A stretch of 64,000 nucleotides of DNA from Mycobacterium sp. ACS4331 (lineage in GTDB: Bacteria > Actinomycetota > Actinomycetes > Mycobacteriales > Mycobacteriaceae). Made by a program: the position numbers and the translations under genes. How positions within the stretch are numbered: the first letter of the stretch is position 1; each line of letters begins with the position of its first letter. The DNA lies in assembly GCF_001667265.1 (NCBI RefSeq), contig NZ_LZHW01000001.1:1-64000 (forward strand), read 5' to 3'. The notes below the pieces were generated by a model. That model saw only the letters and a list, made by a program, of their open reading frames with translations, searched no databases and had not been told where the DNA came from. Of this stretch, positions 9,185-18,705 are shown piece after piece.

Positions 9185-9234
9185 GGCGTCATTCACACGA
9201 CGCCAGCCTCGGCTCACGGGCATAGAAATGCCCG
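9185..9234 (+). terminator. Tandem hairpins downstream of tRNA-Asn
   Basis: Two stem-loops follow the tRNA. GGCGTC / GACGCC lies at 9185-9190 and 9199-9204. A seven-base perfect stem CGGGCAT / ATGCCCG with a four-base loop AGAA lies at 9217-9234. Neither has a T-run, which is usual for mycobacterial terminators. They could serve the tRNA transcript and, on the other strand, the acyl-CoA oxidase-like gene that ends at 9303. Confidence 0.5.
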
Positions 9235-9302
9235 CCCCAGAGCGGCAAACCCCTCTCGCCGGCGAGTAGGTCGGCGCTGTCGCTCCGAGGCGGGCACATG
9301 GC

Positions 9303-11222
9303 TCACTGCGTCAGGTTCTCCGGGTGCAACATCTCGGCGTACCGCAACTGTTCCGGAATGCCGAATCCGTCGACCAGCAGCTCCGCGTGGGGGCGGAGTC
9401 GCTTGCAACGGTCGTTGATGGCACGAGTTACGGCCTTCGCGCGTTCAGTCGACAGGTAGCGATGTTCGATCCACCACGCCTTGTCCTCCTCGATCACGCT
9501 CAACGCGTACAGATCGCACACCATGTTGAGGACCTCACGCGCCTCGGCGTCCTCGCACGCATCGATCCCGGCCACGAAAGCCTCCAGGATCACGCGGTCG
9601 ATGTGCGCGCTCGCGGCGTGCAGCACGTGGTCCTGCACTGAGTTGAACGCCTCGAACGCGCTCATCTCCTTGGCCTTGCCCTGCAGCCGGCGAGCGACGG
9701 AGGCCAGCATGTACTCTTCGCGGTCCTCGAACATCTTGACCTGGGTGCCGCGGTTGAACAGGCTGCCCTCCTCCTCGTTGTCCTGCCGGGTGTCGAGGAT
9801 GGTCTGCATGATGGTCTCGGCCGCGGTGCGTTTCATGACGCGCTCGCCGGCGAAGTTGGCGGCGAACCGGACCCATTCCACGGGGCTCATGCCCTTGATG
9901 TCGTCGGCGTAGGCCGTCAGCAGTTCCTTGGCCACCAACTGCGTCAGCACATGGTTGTCGCCCTCGAACGTGGTGAACACGTCGGTGTCGGCCTTCAGGG
10001 CGATCAGCCGGTTCTCGGCGAGGTATCCCGCACCGCCGCAGGCCTCTCGGGCCTCCTGGATGGCGCGCGTCGCGTGCCAGGTGTTGGCCGCCTTGAGACC
10101 GGCCGCGCGCGACTCCAGTTCGCGCTGCTCCTCGGGATCGGGATCCTCGGCGGTCTGCAGATCATGGCAGCGGGCCACCAGTTCGTTCTGCGCGAACTGC
10201 AGCGCATAGGACTTGGCGATCAGCGGCAGCAGTCGGCGCTGATGCACCAGGTAGTCCATGATGACCACCTCGTCCTCGCCGTCCGGGGCGCTGAACTGCC
10301 TGCGCTGCAACGCATACCGGGTCGCGATGTCCAGTGCCACGCGGGCCGCCGCCGCCGCGCTGCCGCCCACGGTGACCCGCCCGCGGATCAGGGTGCCCAG
10401 CATCGTGAAGAACCGGCGGTTGGGGTTCTCGATGGGTGAGGAGTACGTGCCGTCGGGGGCGACGTCGGCGTACTTGTTGAGCAGGTTCTCCCGCGGCACG
10501 CGGACGTGGTCGAACATGATGCGGCCGTTGTCCACACCGGGCAGACCGCCCTTGTACTGACAGTCCGACGTCGTGATCCCGGGCAGGTCGTTGCCGTCCT
10601 CGTCGCGGATCGGGACGACGAAGCAGTGCACGCCGTGCTTCTCGCCGTCGGGGGTGATCAGCTGGGCGAAGACCGCGGCCACTCGGGCGGTCTCGGCCGC
10701 GCCGCCGATGTAGTCCTTGCGCGACGACGGGGTGGGGGAGTCGATGACGAACTCCTCGGTGGCCGGATCGTAGGTCGCGGTGGTCTCCAGCGACTGCACG
10801 TCGCTGCCGTGGCCCGTCTCGGTCATGGCGAAGCAGCCCAGCAGGTCGAGGTCGATGATGCGCCGCACGTACGCCCGGTGGTGACGCTCGGTGCCCAGGT
10901 TCTCGATCGCGCCGCCGAACAGGCCCCATTGCACGCCGGCCTTGACCATCAGTGACAGGTCGCTCATGGCCAGCATCTCGATCCGCGTGACGGCCGCACC
11001 GACGTCGCCGTTGCCCCCGTGCTCCTTCTTGAACCCGTCCTCGGCGGAGCCGTGGGCTGCCATGATCCGCAGCTGCTCGCCGACCTTGGTGCGGGCGATC
11101 ACGGTGTTCGGCGTGTAATGCGGCTTGAAGATCTCATTGCTCAACTCGGTCCGCATGGCGTTCTTGACGTCGCGCCAACGCCCGTCGAGGGCGTTCCTCA
11201 GATGCTCCGCAGTGGTGGTCAT
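9303..11222 (-). CDS. Acyl-CoA oxidase / acyl-CoA dehydrogenase family flavoenzyme
   Basis: 639 aa, longer than ordinary acyl-CoA dehydrogenases (~390 aa) and the size of acyl-CoA oxidases. It catalyses the first, FAD-dependent 2,3-desaturation of acyl-CoA. Visible motifs are FAMTETGHGSDV (FAD/substrate contact), the RVTVGGSAAAAARVAL helix, ACGGAGYLAENR, and TFEGDNHVLTQLVAKELL, where the glutamate of TFEGDN is the expected catalytic base. The ~200-residue C-terminal extension is the ACOX-type helical domain. The ATG at 11222 (MTTTAEHLRNALDGRW) is preferred over the longer frame, whose first 16 residues look non-coding. Monocistronic, convergent with tRNA-Asn. Whether it passes electrons to oxygen or to ETF cannot be told from sequence. 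Confidence 0.9.
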   Translation of the reverse strand: MTTTAEHLRNALDGRWRDVKNAMRTELSNEIFKPHYTPNTVIARTKVGEQLRIMAAHGSAEDGFKKEHGGNGDVGAAVTRIEMLAMSDLSLMVKAGVQWGLFGGAIENLGTERHHRAYVRRIIDLDLLGCFAMTETGHGSDVQSLETTATYDPATEEFVIDSPTPSSRKDYIGGAAETARVAAVFAQLITPDGEKHGVHCFVVPIRDEDGNDLPGITTSDCQYKGGLPGVDNGRIMFDHVRVPRENLLNKYADVAPDGTYSSPIENPNRRFFTMLGTLIRGRVTVGGSAAAAARVALDIATRYALQRRQFSAPDGEDEVVIMDYLVHQRRLLPLIAKSYALQFAQNELVARCHDLQTAEDPDPEEQRELESRAAGLKAANTWHATRAIQEAREACGGAGYLAENRLIALKADTDVFTTFEGDNHVLTQLVAKELLTAYADDIKGMSPVEWVRFAANFAGERVMKRTAAETIMQTILDTRQDNEEEGSLFNRGTQVKMFEDREEYMLASVARRLQGKAKEMSAFEAFNSVQDHVLHAASAHIDRVILEAFVAGIDACEDAEAREVLNMVCDLYALSVIEEDKAWWIEHRYLSTERAKAVTRAINDRCKRLRPHAELLVDGFGIPEQLRYAEMLHPENLTQ

Positions 11223-11314
11223 TACTCGACGGTAGCCCTGAAGGGTCCCCCACAAACGTGACTCTGGCAACGTAGGTCAGCCTCAGCCGGGTGAGCCCAC
11301 ACCGATGCCGTTCA

Positions 11315-12034
11315 ATGACACCCATGCACGCGCCTGAACTGCCGCACGACTTCGATCACTCGCATTCGGATGTCAGCGGCGGCTGGCTGCGCGCGGCGAC
11401 GTTCGGGGCCATGGACGGTCTGGTCAGCAACACCGCGCTCATCGCGGGGGTGGCCGCCGGTGCCAGTTCGGAGGCCGTGGTGATCTCCGGTGTCGCCGGA
11501 CTGCTGGCGGGCGCGTTCTCGATGGCGCTCGGCGAGTACACCTCGGTCACGACGGCCAACGAACAGATCGATTCCGAGGTCAGAGTCGAGCGGCGCGCCT
11601 TCCGGACGCATCCGAACGCGGAACGGGCCGAGCTGATCGGCATGTTCCAGAGGATCGGGCTGAGCGAGGACACCGCGACCCGGGCCACCGACGAACTGCA
11701 CGGCGATGAGAATCGGGCCATCAATTTCCACCTCGTCCAGGAACTCGGCGTGGACCCGACCGAGAAGCCGTCGCCCCTGGTGGCCGCCGGATCGTCGTTC
11801 CTGATGTTCGCGATCGGCGCGATCATCCCGCTGATCCCGTACCTGCTCGGCTTCGAGACCTTGGCCGCGGGCCTGATCTGCGGTGGGGTGGGCCTGATGA
11901 TCGCCGGCGGGCTGGCGGCCTTCATCACCAAGCAGGCGGTGTGGTTCGGCTCGCTGCGGCAGCTGGTGTTCGGGGTGATCGCGATCGGCGCCACCTATCT
12001 GGTGGGCTCACTGCTCGGGACCGCCATCTCTTAG
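11315..12034 (+). CDS. VIT1/CCC1-family metal transporter
   Basis: 239 aa integral membrane protein of the vacuolar iron transporter family (Fe2+/Mn2+ proton-coupled export). The start of the domain is classical: a histidine/aspartate-rich leader HDFDHSHSDVSGGWLR followed by AATFGAMDGLVSNTALI. A second signature is AGAFSMALGEYTSVTTANEQ. A charged cytosolic helical region (residues ~80-150) and three C-terminal membrane segments complete the five-helix topology. ATG at 11315 is chosen; ATG 11324 and GTG 11291 are in the same frame. It would detoxify metal by export across the plasma membrane. No metal-responsive operator was identified. Confidence 0.9.
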   Translation: MTPMHAPELPHDFDHSHSDVSGGWLRAATFGAMDGLVSNTALIAGVAAGASSEAVVISGVAGLLAGAFSMALGEYTSVTTANEQIDSEVRVERRAFRTHPNAERAELIGMFQRIGLSEDTATRATDELHGDENRAINFHLVQELGVDPTEKPSPLVAAGSSFLMFAIGAIIPLIPYLLGFETLAAGLICGGVGLMIAGGLAAFITKQAVWFGSLRQLVFGVIAIGATYLVGSLLGTAIS

Positions 12035-12085
12035 CGGGCCTGTGCCTCCTCCGGCCTGTGTCTCAGTGGCCCGCCGACTTCCCGC

Positions 12086-12146
12086 GCCGAGAGTTGCCTT
12101 ATTGCACGGATTTCGCGCGAAAACGCGAAATAAGTCGACTCTCGGC
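12086..12146. repeat. 61-nt nested palindrome
   Basis: Outer arms GCCGAGAGT / ACTCTCGGC (12086-12094, 12138-12146), middle arms CTTATT / AATAAG (12098-12103, 12129-12134) and a central TTTCGCGCGAAA (12111-12122) all share one centre. It lies between a plus-strand gene end and a minus-strand gene end. Size and layout mimic the R1-R4 repeats, but the sequence is unrelated. It could act as a bidirectional terminator or be a REP-like element. Confidence 0.7.
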
Positions 12147-12242
12147 GACGACGCGGCGCAGCCAGACACCGCGCGGGCCGAGTCGACTCCGCGTTCGACG
12201 GGCGCGGCCTTCATCAGACGTACGGCAGGCTCTTCGCGGCGC

Positions 12243-12668
12243 CTACGTTGTGTCCAGCAGCCGACGCAGCACCTCAATGGACGCCGCCAGCACCTCACGG
12301 TCAGCGGGATCCAACTGCTCGAGCATGGGATTGACGACGGCGGCCCGGTCGGCGCGTACGCGCTGCAGCGTTGCCCTGCCCTTGTCGGTGATCCGGATCA
12401 GCACGGCCCTGGCGTCGGACGGGTCGGCGGTGCGAGTCACCAGGCCGGCGTCTTCGAGCCGACGCACCTGGGTGGTCATCGTGGGCTGCGAGCAGTTGTC
12501 CAATGCGGCCAGGTCCGAAATCCGGGCCTCGCCGCGGTCTTCGACCATCGACAGCAGGCGGGCCTGAGCCCATGGCAGCGGAAGTCGAGTCCGCTGCGTC
12601 GCCATGCGGTTAAATCGAGCGACGACGGAGAGCAGGTCCACCCCGAGTTCGGTCGTGGTCGAAGACAT
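12243..12668 (-). CDS. MarR-family transcriptional regulator (Rv2327-like)
   Basis: 141 aa winged-helix regulator. The recognition region is visible: ARISDLAALDNCSQPTMTTQ, then the wing VRRLEDAGLVTRTADPSDARAVLIRIT. The N- and C-terminal helices would form the dimer interface. The ATG at 12668 is chosen over the longer frame because it starts MSSTTTELGVDLL, and the extra codons overlap the operator. It is divergent from the ECF transporter gene, with a 7-bp inverted repeat in the 74-bp gap. The same arrangement (Rv2327 beside Rv2326c) exists in M. tuberculosis. It probably controls itself and the transporter; the ligand is unknown. Confidence 0.9.
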   Translation of the reverse strand: MSSTTTELGVDLLSVVARFNRMATQRTRLPLPWAQARLLSMVEDRGEARISDLAALDNCSQPTMTTQVRRLEDAGLVTRTADPSDARAVLIRITDKGRATLQRVRADRAAVVNPMLEQLDPADREVLAASIEVLRRLLDTT

Positions 12669-12679
12669 GAGACCTACAT

Positions 12680-12698
12680 TACATAGATAGGCTATGTA
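12680..12698. promoter_or_regulatory. Putative MarR operator between the regulator and ECF transporter genes
   Basis: TACATAG and CTATGTA form a perfect 7-bp inverted repeat with a 5-bp spacer, 11 bp upstream of the MarR start codon and 44 bp upstream of the transporter start. AT-rich palindromes of this size are typical MarR sites, and this is the only AT-rich stretch nearby. Binding here could occlude both promoters. Confidence 0.7.
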
Positions 12699-12742
12699 GA
12701 TCAAGCGACGGCGCCCGTCGACCGCCCTGGCAGAATCGTGAG

Positions 12743-14830
12743 ATGACTTCGACCCGGCCCGACGCACCACCCGCTCGGGCCCGGTCGTTGCGTCCCGCCG
12801 AGATCGCCCAGGCCGCCGTCATGGCCGCGCTCACCGCAGCATGCGCCGTGATCGCGGTCGTGCTCCCGTTCGCCCAGGGGATTTCGCTGCTCGGCTCGGT
12901 GCCGATGGGCCTGCTCGCCTATCGCTACCGGCTGCGGGTGTTGATCGCGGCCGCCTTCGCGGGCGCTGTCATCGCGTTCCTCGTCGCCGGACTCGGCGGA
13001 TTCATGACGGTGCTCAACAGCGCCTACATCGGCGGACTGACGGGCGTCGTCAAACGCCGAGGCCGAGGGGCTCCGACCGTGCTGGTCTCCTCGGCCGTCG
13101 CCGGACTGGTCTTCGGCGTCTTCGCGGTCGGAGCGCTGACCATGCTGACCCGGCTGCGCTCGCTGCTGTTCGACACCATCGAGGCCAACGCCAAGGGCAC
13201 CGCACGGTTCCTCGAGGGCACCGCCGACTTCATCGGCAAGGCCAACTGGTGGCCCCTCCAGCGCGTCGCGGACGCCGTCCGCTGGCCCGCCGAACCCCTG
13301 CGTGACCTCATCGCCGGTGCACTGACTTACTGGCCGCTGCTCATCATGGCGTACTCGGTGATGATCATCATGGTCGTCTCGATGATCGGCTACTGGGTGC
13401 TCTCACGTGTGCTGGAGCGCCTGCGCGGCATCCCCGATGTGCACAAACTCGACACCCCGCCCGACGGCGGCGCCGGGCCGCTGCCGGTGCGTCTGCGTGA
13501 CGTGTCGTTCCGCTATCCGAAGGCCGAGCATGACGCCCTGGCACCGCTGAGTCTCGACATCAACCTCGGCGAGCACGTCGCGGTGACGGGCGCCAACGGC
13601 TCGGGCAAGACCACGCTGATGCTCGTGCTGGCCGGCCGCGAGCCGACAGGCGGCACGGTCGTCCGGCCCGGGGCCGTGGCCCTCGGCGAGGCCGGCGGTA
13701 CGTCGGTGGTGCTGCAGCACCCCGAAAGTCAGGTGCTGGGAACGCGGGTCGCCGACGACGTGGTGTGGGGGCTCCCACCGGGACGGCACGTCGACGTCGA
13801 CGCGCTGCTGTCCGAAGTGGGCCTGGCCGGCATGGGCGAGCGCGACACCGGCGGGTTGTCCGGCGGCGAGCTGCAGCGCCTGGCCATCGCCGGCGCGCTG
13901 GCCCGCGACCCCGCGCTGCTGATCGCCGACGAGGTGACGTCGATGGTCGACCAGGCCGGCCGGGACGCGCTGCTCACCCTGATCTCGGGGCTGCCGAAGC
14001 GGCACCCGATGAGCGTCGTGCAGATCACCCACTACGCCGGCGAGGCTGAGGCGGCCGACCGGGTCGTGAGCCTGTCGGAGTCCTTGGACAACACCGCGAT
14101 GGTCGACGTCGCCGACGGGGCGCGGCCCGCGGGCCCGGTCGCGCAGAGCGGTCCCGGCGCCCCGATCATCGAGGTCGTCGACGTCGGCCACGAGTACAGC
14201 TCCGGCACACCGTGGGCCAAGTCCGCGCTGCGCGATGTCAGCTTCACGGTGCACGAGGGCGACGGCCTGCTGATCCACGGCGGCAACGGATCGGGCAAGT
14301 CGACCCTGGCCTGGATCATGGCCGGCCTCATCACCCCGTCGGAGGGGCGCTGTCTGGTCGACGGCAGACCCGCCGCCGACCAGCGCGGTGAGGTGGCGGT
14401 CGCCTTCCAGGCCGCCCGCCTGCAGCTGCTGCGTCCCCGCGTGGATCTGGAAGTGGCGTCGGCAGCGGGCTTTTCGCCCGACGACTCGGCCCGCGTCACC
14501 GCCGCCCTGGCCGCGGTGGGTCTCGACGCGGCGATCGCCCGCCGGCGTATCGACCAGCTGTCCGGCGGACAGATGCGCCGGGTGGTGCTGGCCGGACTGC
14601 TGGCGCGCAAACCGCGCGTGCTGATCCTCGACGAACCGCTGGCCGGCGTCGACGCCGCCAATCAGCGCAACCTGCTGCGGCTGCTGGAGGACCTGCGCCG
14701 CGACACCGGGCTGACGGTCGTGGTGATCTCGCACGACTTCGTCGGCCTGGAGGGGCTGTGCCCTCGGATCCTGCATCTGCGCGACGGTGCGGTGGAACCC
14801 ACGCCCGCCCCGGCGAAGGAGATGAGCTGA
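12743..14830 (+). CDS. ECF-type transporter: membrane domain fused to two ABC ATPase domains
   Basis: 695 aa (Rv2326c equivalent). Residues ~20-230 contain about six membrane helices, resembling a DUF2232/S-component-like substrate-binding unit. Two ATP-binding cassettes follow. The first has Walker [10 protein letters not shown], signature [16 protein letters not shown] and Walker B LLIADEV. The second has [25 protein letters not shown] and [10 protein letters not shown]. One chain therefore provides the S-like part and both A subunits. The stop overlaps the start of the T-component gene. Such transporters import vitamins or metals; the substrate here is unknown. Regulation by the divergent MarR protein is likely. 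Confidence 0.9.
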   Translation: MTSTRPDAPPARARSLRPAEIAQAAVMAALTAACAVIAVVLPFAQGISLLGSVPMGLLAYRYRLRVLIAAAFAGAVIAFLVAGLGGFMTVLNSAYIGGLTGVVKRRGRGAPTVLVSSAVAGLVFGVFAVGALTMLTRLRSLLFDTIEANAKGTARFLEGTADFIGKANWWPLQRVADAVRWPAEPLRDLIAGALTYWPLLIMAYSVMIIMVVSMIGYWVLSRVLERLRGIPDVHKLDTPPDGGAGPLPVRLRDVSFRYPKAEHDALAPLSLDINLGEHVAVTGANGSGKTTLMLVLAGREPTGGTVVRPGAVALGEAGGTSVVLQHPESQVLGTRVADDVVWGLPPGRHVDVDALLSEVGLAGMGERDTGGLSGGELQRLAIAGALARDPALLIADEVTSMVDQAGRDALLTLISGLPKRHPMSVVQITHYAGEAEAADRVVSLSESLDNTAMVDVADGARPAGPVAQSGPGAPIIEVVDVGHEYSSGTPWAKSALRDVSFTVHEGDGLLIHGGNGSGKSTLAWIMAGLITPSEGRCLVDGRPAADQRGEVAVAFQAARLQLLRPRVDLEVASAAGFSPDDSARVTAALAAVGLDAAIARRRIDQLSGGQMRRVVLAGLLARKPRVLILDEPLAGVDAANQRNLLRLLEDLRRDTGLTVVVISHDFVGLEGLCPRILHLRDGAVEPTPAPAKEMS

Positions 14831-15669
14831 TGACCGCGCCGACCAGACGCACACGTCGCCCGGTGGTGCTCATGCGGCCAGTGCCCGGGCCGTCGCCCGT
14901 CCACGATCTGTGGGCCGGGACGAAGCTGATCGCGGTGTTCGTGTTCTCGGTGCTGCTCACGTTCTTCCCGGGCTGGATTCCGGTCCTGCTGCTCGGCGTG
15001 CTGGTGCTGGTGGTCGCACGCCTGGCCCGCGTGACCCGCGGTGCGCTGCCGACCATCCCGTTGTGGCTGTGGGCCCTCATGGCGTTCGGCGCCTTCACCG
15101 CGGCGCTCGGCGGAGGCGGGCCCGCCGTGAGCGTGGGCTCGGTGGAATTCGGCCTCGGCGGACTTCTGAACTTCACCCGGATCAACCTGCTGGCCGTGGT
15201 TCTGCTGGGGCTGTGCATGCTGGTGTCGTGGACCACCAACGTCGCCGATGTCGCACCCGCGATCGCCACACTGGGCCGGCCGTTCAAGGTGTTCCGCGTC
15301 CCGGTCGACGACTGGGCCGTCGCAACGGCATTGGTGCTGCGCTCGTTCCCGATGCTGATCGACGAGTTCCGGGTGCTGTACGCGGCGCGCAAGCTGCGGC
15401 CCAGGCCGCAGCTGAGCACCCGCCGGATGCGGCTCCGGCGGTGGGGTTTCGAACTGGTGGACCTGCTGGCCGCCGCGATCACCACCGCACTGCGCCGCGG
15501 CGACGAGATGGGCGATGCGATCACCGCGCGCGGCGGCACCGGGCAGATCTCGGCCGCGCCGTCACGCCCGGCGCTGCGCGATTGGGTGGCGCTGGCCGTC
15601 GTATTCGGCCTCTGCGCAGTGTGCGTGCTCTCCGAACTGTTCCTGCTGCCGACCGTTCCGACGAGCTGA
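14830..15669 (+). CDS. ECF transporter T component (CbiQ/EcfT-like permease)
   Basis: 279 aa energy-coupling membrane protein (Rv2325c equivalent). The ATG overlaps the TGA of the preceding gene (TGATG), showing tight coupling. It has hydrophobic helices near residues 20-70 and 80-130, the coupling-helix segment [20 protein letters not shown] and [17 protein letters not shown], which contains the A-R-G signature by which EcfT proteins contact the ATPases, and a final helix at the C-terminus. It completes the transporter encoded upstream. Nothing indicates the substrate. Confidence 0.9.
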   Translation: MTAPTRRTRRPVVLMRPVPGPSPVHDLWAGTKLIAVFVFSVLLTFFPGWIPVLLLGVLVLVVARLARVTRGALPTIPLWLWALMAFGAFTAALGGGGPAVSVGSVEFGLGGLLNFTRINLLAVVLLGLCMLVSWTTNVADVAPAIATLGRPFKVFRVPVDDWAVATALVLRSFPMLIDEFRVLYAARKLRPRPQLSTRRMRLRRWGFELVDLLAAAITTALRRGDEMGDAITARGGTGQISAAPSRPALRDWVALAVVFGLCAVCVLSELFLLPTVPTS

Positions 15670-15781
15670 CTCAGCGCTGCGCCGCATTCGGATCCGTGAG
15701 CACCGCGTGCCAATTGTCCAGCCCCACACGGCGTGTCTGCGCCTGGGCATCGGTCCGTGAAACCGCCGATAAGCTCGGACC

Positions 15782-17296
15782 GTGATCACCCTCGACCGAC
15801 TCGTCAACGTGCTCGGCGGCTACGGCGTGGTGTCGCGCCTGGGTGCGGTACCCCGTTCCACCGAACTGCGCAGCGTGGTGATCCCCGAACCCGGTGTGAT
15901 CGGCGACGTGCTGCTCGCGATCGGCGCCGCGACCGTCGACGAGGCTGTGTCCTGGGCGGCCGAGGCCGGTGCGTCGGCGGTGCTGGTCCGCGCCGACGAC
16001 CACCCGGATCCGGCGGACGCCGGCGTCGCGGTGTTGCACGTCGATGCCGCGGTGCCGTGGAGTGAGATGGCCGGCGTGGTCTACGGCCTCGTGCTGGAGG
16101 GCCGTGAGACCGAGTCCGGGCGGGGGCCCACGGACCTGTTCGCACTGGCCGACAGCCTCGCCGACGCCATCGGCGGTCCGGTGGTGATCGAGGACCGGCG
16201 CAGCCAGGTCCTGGCGTACTCCCGCATGCAGGCCGACGCCGACCCGGCCCGCGCACAGACGATTCTGGCCCGCCAGGCGCCGCCGGGACTGCGGGCGCTG
16301 TTCGACAAACTGGGGGTCACGGCGAAGCTGACGACATCCGACGACCCGTTCTTCATCAAACCCGATCCGGCACACGGCCTGTCGGGACGCATGGTGGTCG
16401 CAGCCCGGGTCGGCCGGGAACCGCTCGGGTCGGTGTGGGTGACGTGTCCGCGGGCGCTGCGGGGCGCGGCGGCGCGGGCGCTCTCCGACGGCGCGCGCAC
16501 CGTCGCGCTGCATCTGCTGCGGTCACGCGCCAGCGCGGACCTGGAACGCCAGGTCGAGTCCGAATCGGTGATCCGCCTGCTCGACGGCACCGCCGACGCG
16601 GCCATCGTCGCGAGCCGGATGGGCCTGCCGCCCGGGCCCCTGCGGGTGATCGCGGTGCGGCCCCGGGCCGACGGGGAGTCGCACACCGCGCTGCTGGTGG
16701 CCTTCGAACAGGCCACGGCTGGGTTCGGCTGGTCGCGGCCGGGGCGCAGCGCGGTCGCGGACACCACGGTGTACACCGTGCTGCCGACCGAGTCCGCCGA
16801 GCACAGCAGGGCGTGGGTGGCGGCCCTGACCGCGGCGCTGCCGGAGTCGGCGACGGTGTGGGCGGGGATCAGCGGGCCAGCCGTCGTCGACGAATTGTCC
16901 ACCGCGCGAAGCGAAGCTGACGAGTGCCTGGCCCTGCACGAGGCCCGCGGGGGTGTGGTGCCGGCCTATGACGAGTCGTGGGACGACATCCTGCTGCAGA
17001 GGCTGCGGGCCGCTGCCGGGTCCGGTCGGGGACCGTCCCGGGGTCCGGTGGCCGAGCTGCAGCGCCACGACGAGGTGAACCGCACACCGTTCGTTGCGAC
17101 GCTGCGGGCCTGGCTCGAGGCTCAGGGCGATTCCGTGGCCGCGGCGGCACGACTGGGCGTGCATGAGAACACCGTGCGCAACCGGCTGCGGACCATCACC
17201 CGAGTCACCCGCGTCGACCTCGGTGACCCGCAGAAACGTCTGGCGATGATGATCGAACTCGCCGCTGTGGAGAACCCACAATCTCCCACCTCTTGA
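15782..17296 (+). CDS. PucR-family transcriptional regulator
   Basis: 504 aa. The N-terminal ~110 residues match the PucR purine-catabolism-regulator domain (DVLLAIGAATVDEAVSWAAE). The middle is GAF/GGDEF-like. The C-terminal PucR helix-turn-helix is unmistakable: TLRAWLEAQGDSVAAAARLG then VHENTVRNRLRTITRVT. Start codon is GTG. It lies 66 nt upstream of a D-amino-acid dehydrogenase-like gene in the same direction. PucR-type proteins commonly activate neighbouring amino-acid or nucleobase catabolic genes, so it probably controls that enzyme in response to its substrate. Confidence 0.9.
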   Translation: MITLDRLVNVLGGYGVVSRLGAVPRSTELRSVVIPEPGVIGDVLLAIGAATVDEAVSWAAEAGASAVLVRADDHPDPADAGVAVLHVDAAVPWSEMAGVVYGLVLEGRETESGRGPTDLFALADSLADAIGGPVVIEDRRSQVLAYSRMQADADPARAQTILARQAPPGLRALFDKLGVTAKLTTSDDPFFIKPDPAHGLSGRMVVAARVGREPLGSVWVTCPRALRGAAARALSDGARTVALHLLRSRASADLERQVESESVIRLLDGTADAAIVASRMGLPPGPLRVIAVRPRADGESHTALLVAFEQATAGFGWSRPGRSAVADTTVYTVLPTESAEHSRAWVAALTAALPESATVWAGISGPAVVDELSTARSEADECLALHEARGGVVPAYDESWDDILLQRLRAAAGSGRGPSRGPVAELQRHDEVNRTPFVATLRAWLEAQGDSVAAAARLGVHENTVRNRLRTITRVTRVDLGDPQKRLAMMIELAAVENPQSPTS

Positions 17297-17362
17297 CTGT
17301 TGCTTTAGCACACCGGAGTGCTGTCATCGGCAGCGATGATGGTCACAAGAAGGAGGTGTGCG

Positions 17363-18619
17363 GTGACGAATCGCATGGACGGCGGACCACGGTCGGTGGT
17401 CGTCGTGGGTGCAGGCCTTGTCGGCCTGTCCACCGCGTGGTTCCTGCAGGAACGGGGGGTCGACGTGACCGTCGTCGACCGCGACGGCGTGGCCGCCGGT
17501 GCATCGTGGGGTAACGCGGGGTGGATCTCACCGGCGCTGACGATCCCGCTGAACCAGCCTGCGGTGCTGCGCTACGGCTTGGCTTCGTTGTTGAATCCCT
17601 CTGCACCGCTGCGCATCTCGCCGAAGCCGGATATCGGTCGGGCGCGGTTCCTGGCGCGGTTCGCCAGGAACTGCCGGCACGCGAAGGCGCGCGAGGTGGT
17701 GCGGGCCAACCTGCCGATGAACGAGGAGTGTTTCGAGGCCTTCGATGTGCTCACGGGCAACGGTGTCGACGTGCCCCGCACCGAGACCGCGATCACCGCA
17801 CTGTTCCGAGACGGGCGCGACGCCGATGTGCTGCGTCATGAGATCGCCGATCTGCGCGCCGAGGGCCAGCAGGTCGACGTCACCGAACTCACCGGAGATG
17901 AACTGCGGGAACAGGTTCCGTTGGCCGGCACCGCCGCCACCGTGGGGCTGGCCGTGGAGAACCAGCGCTTCGTCGATCCGGGCCGGTTCGTCACGGCCCT
18001 GGGGGACGCGGTCATGGCCCGGGGCGCGGCCCTGCACAGGTTCAAGGTCAACGACATCATCCCGCACCAGGGCGGAGTGATGGTGCGCGGCATCGGTGGC
18101 GCTGTGCTGACCGCCGACGCGGCCGTCGTCGCGACCGGCGCATGGCTTCCCGCCCTCACGGCGCGGTGGCGCCGCACCTGGGTCGAGGCCGGCCGCGGGT
18201 ACTCGTTCACGGTGCCCACCGACCGTCCCGTGCTCGGCCCGGTCTACCTGCCGACCGTGCGGGTCGCGTGCACGCCCTACCAGGGCGGACTGCGGGTCGC
18301 CGGGACCATGGAGTTCCGGGACGCCGACGATCCGGTGGTGCCCGCCCGGGTGCGTGCCATCGCGTCCTCGGCCGCGACGATGCTCGACGGCGTCCGCTGG
18401 GACGAGATGCGTGACGTCTGGGTCGGACCCCGCCCGGTGACCGCCGACGGACTGCCCTACATCGGCGAACTCGGCGACCACGTGTACGTCGCGGGCGGCC
18501 ACGGCATGTGGGGGTTCGCGCACGGACCCATCACCGGCCGACTCCTCGCCGAGCAGATCACCACCGGAAAGCAACCCGAGGCGCTGGCGCCTTTCGACCC
18601 CCATCGCTCGGGACGCTGA
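17363..18619 (+). CDS. FAD-dependent D-amino-acid dehydrogenase-like oxidoreductase
   Basis: 418 aa DadA/DAO-type flavoprotein that would oxidatively deaminate a (D-)amino acid. The FAD dinucleotide-binding fold starts the protein (VVVVGAGLVGLSTAWFL, then VTVVDRDGVAAGASWGNAGW). The family signature SWGNAGWISPA and the C-terminal FAD contact YVAGGHGMWGFAHGP are present. The GTG start at 17363 is set by AGGAGG six bases upstream; the upstream in-frame ATG codons lie before this site. A perfect 14-bp hairpin with a T-run follows the gene. The PucR regulator upstream suggests induction by an amino acid. Substrate chirality is not provable from sequence. Confidence 0.9.
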   Translation: MTNRMDGGPRSVVVVGAGLVGLSTAWFLQERGVDVTVVDRDGVAAGASWGNAGWISPALTIPLNQPAVLRYGLASLLNPSAPLRISPKPDIGRARFLARFARNCRHAKAREVVRANLPMNEECFEAFDVLTGNGVDVPRTETAITALFRDGRDADVLRHEIADLRAEGQQVDVTELTGDELREQVPLAGTAATVGLAVENQRFVDPGRFVTALGDAVMARGAALHRFKVNDIIPHQGGVMVRGIGGAVLTADAAVVATGAWLPALTARWRRTWVEAGRGYSFTVPTDRPVLGPVYLPTVRVACTPYQGGLRVAGTMEFRDADDPVVPARVRAIASSAATMLDGVRWDEMRDVWVGPRPVTADGLPYIGELGDHVYVAGGHGMWGFAHGPITGRLLAEQITTGKQPEALAPFDPHRSGR

Positions 18620-18632
18620 GCGTCCATCCCAG

Positions 18633-18685
18633 GTCGTCAGGGGCGGAGCGGTTCCTTCGAGCCCGCCCCTGACGACGATTCTTTT
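18633..18685 (+). terminator. Strong intrinsic terminator in front of the Gre-like gene
   Basis: GTCGTCAGGGGCGG (18633-18646) pairs perfectly with its complement at 18663-18676 around a 16-nt loop, and a T5 run follows at 18681-18685. True rho-independent terminators with T-runs are uncommon in mycobacteria. It ends the oxidase transcript, but it sits only 20 nt before the Gre-like start codon, leaving no room for a separate promoter in between. Confidence 0.8.
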
Positions 18686-18705
18686 TCACCGACCAGGAGA
18701 TGACA

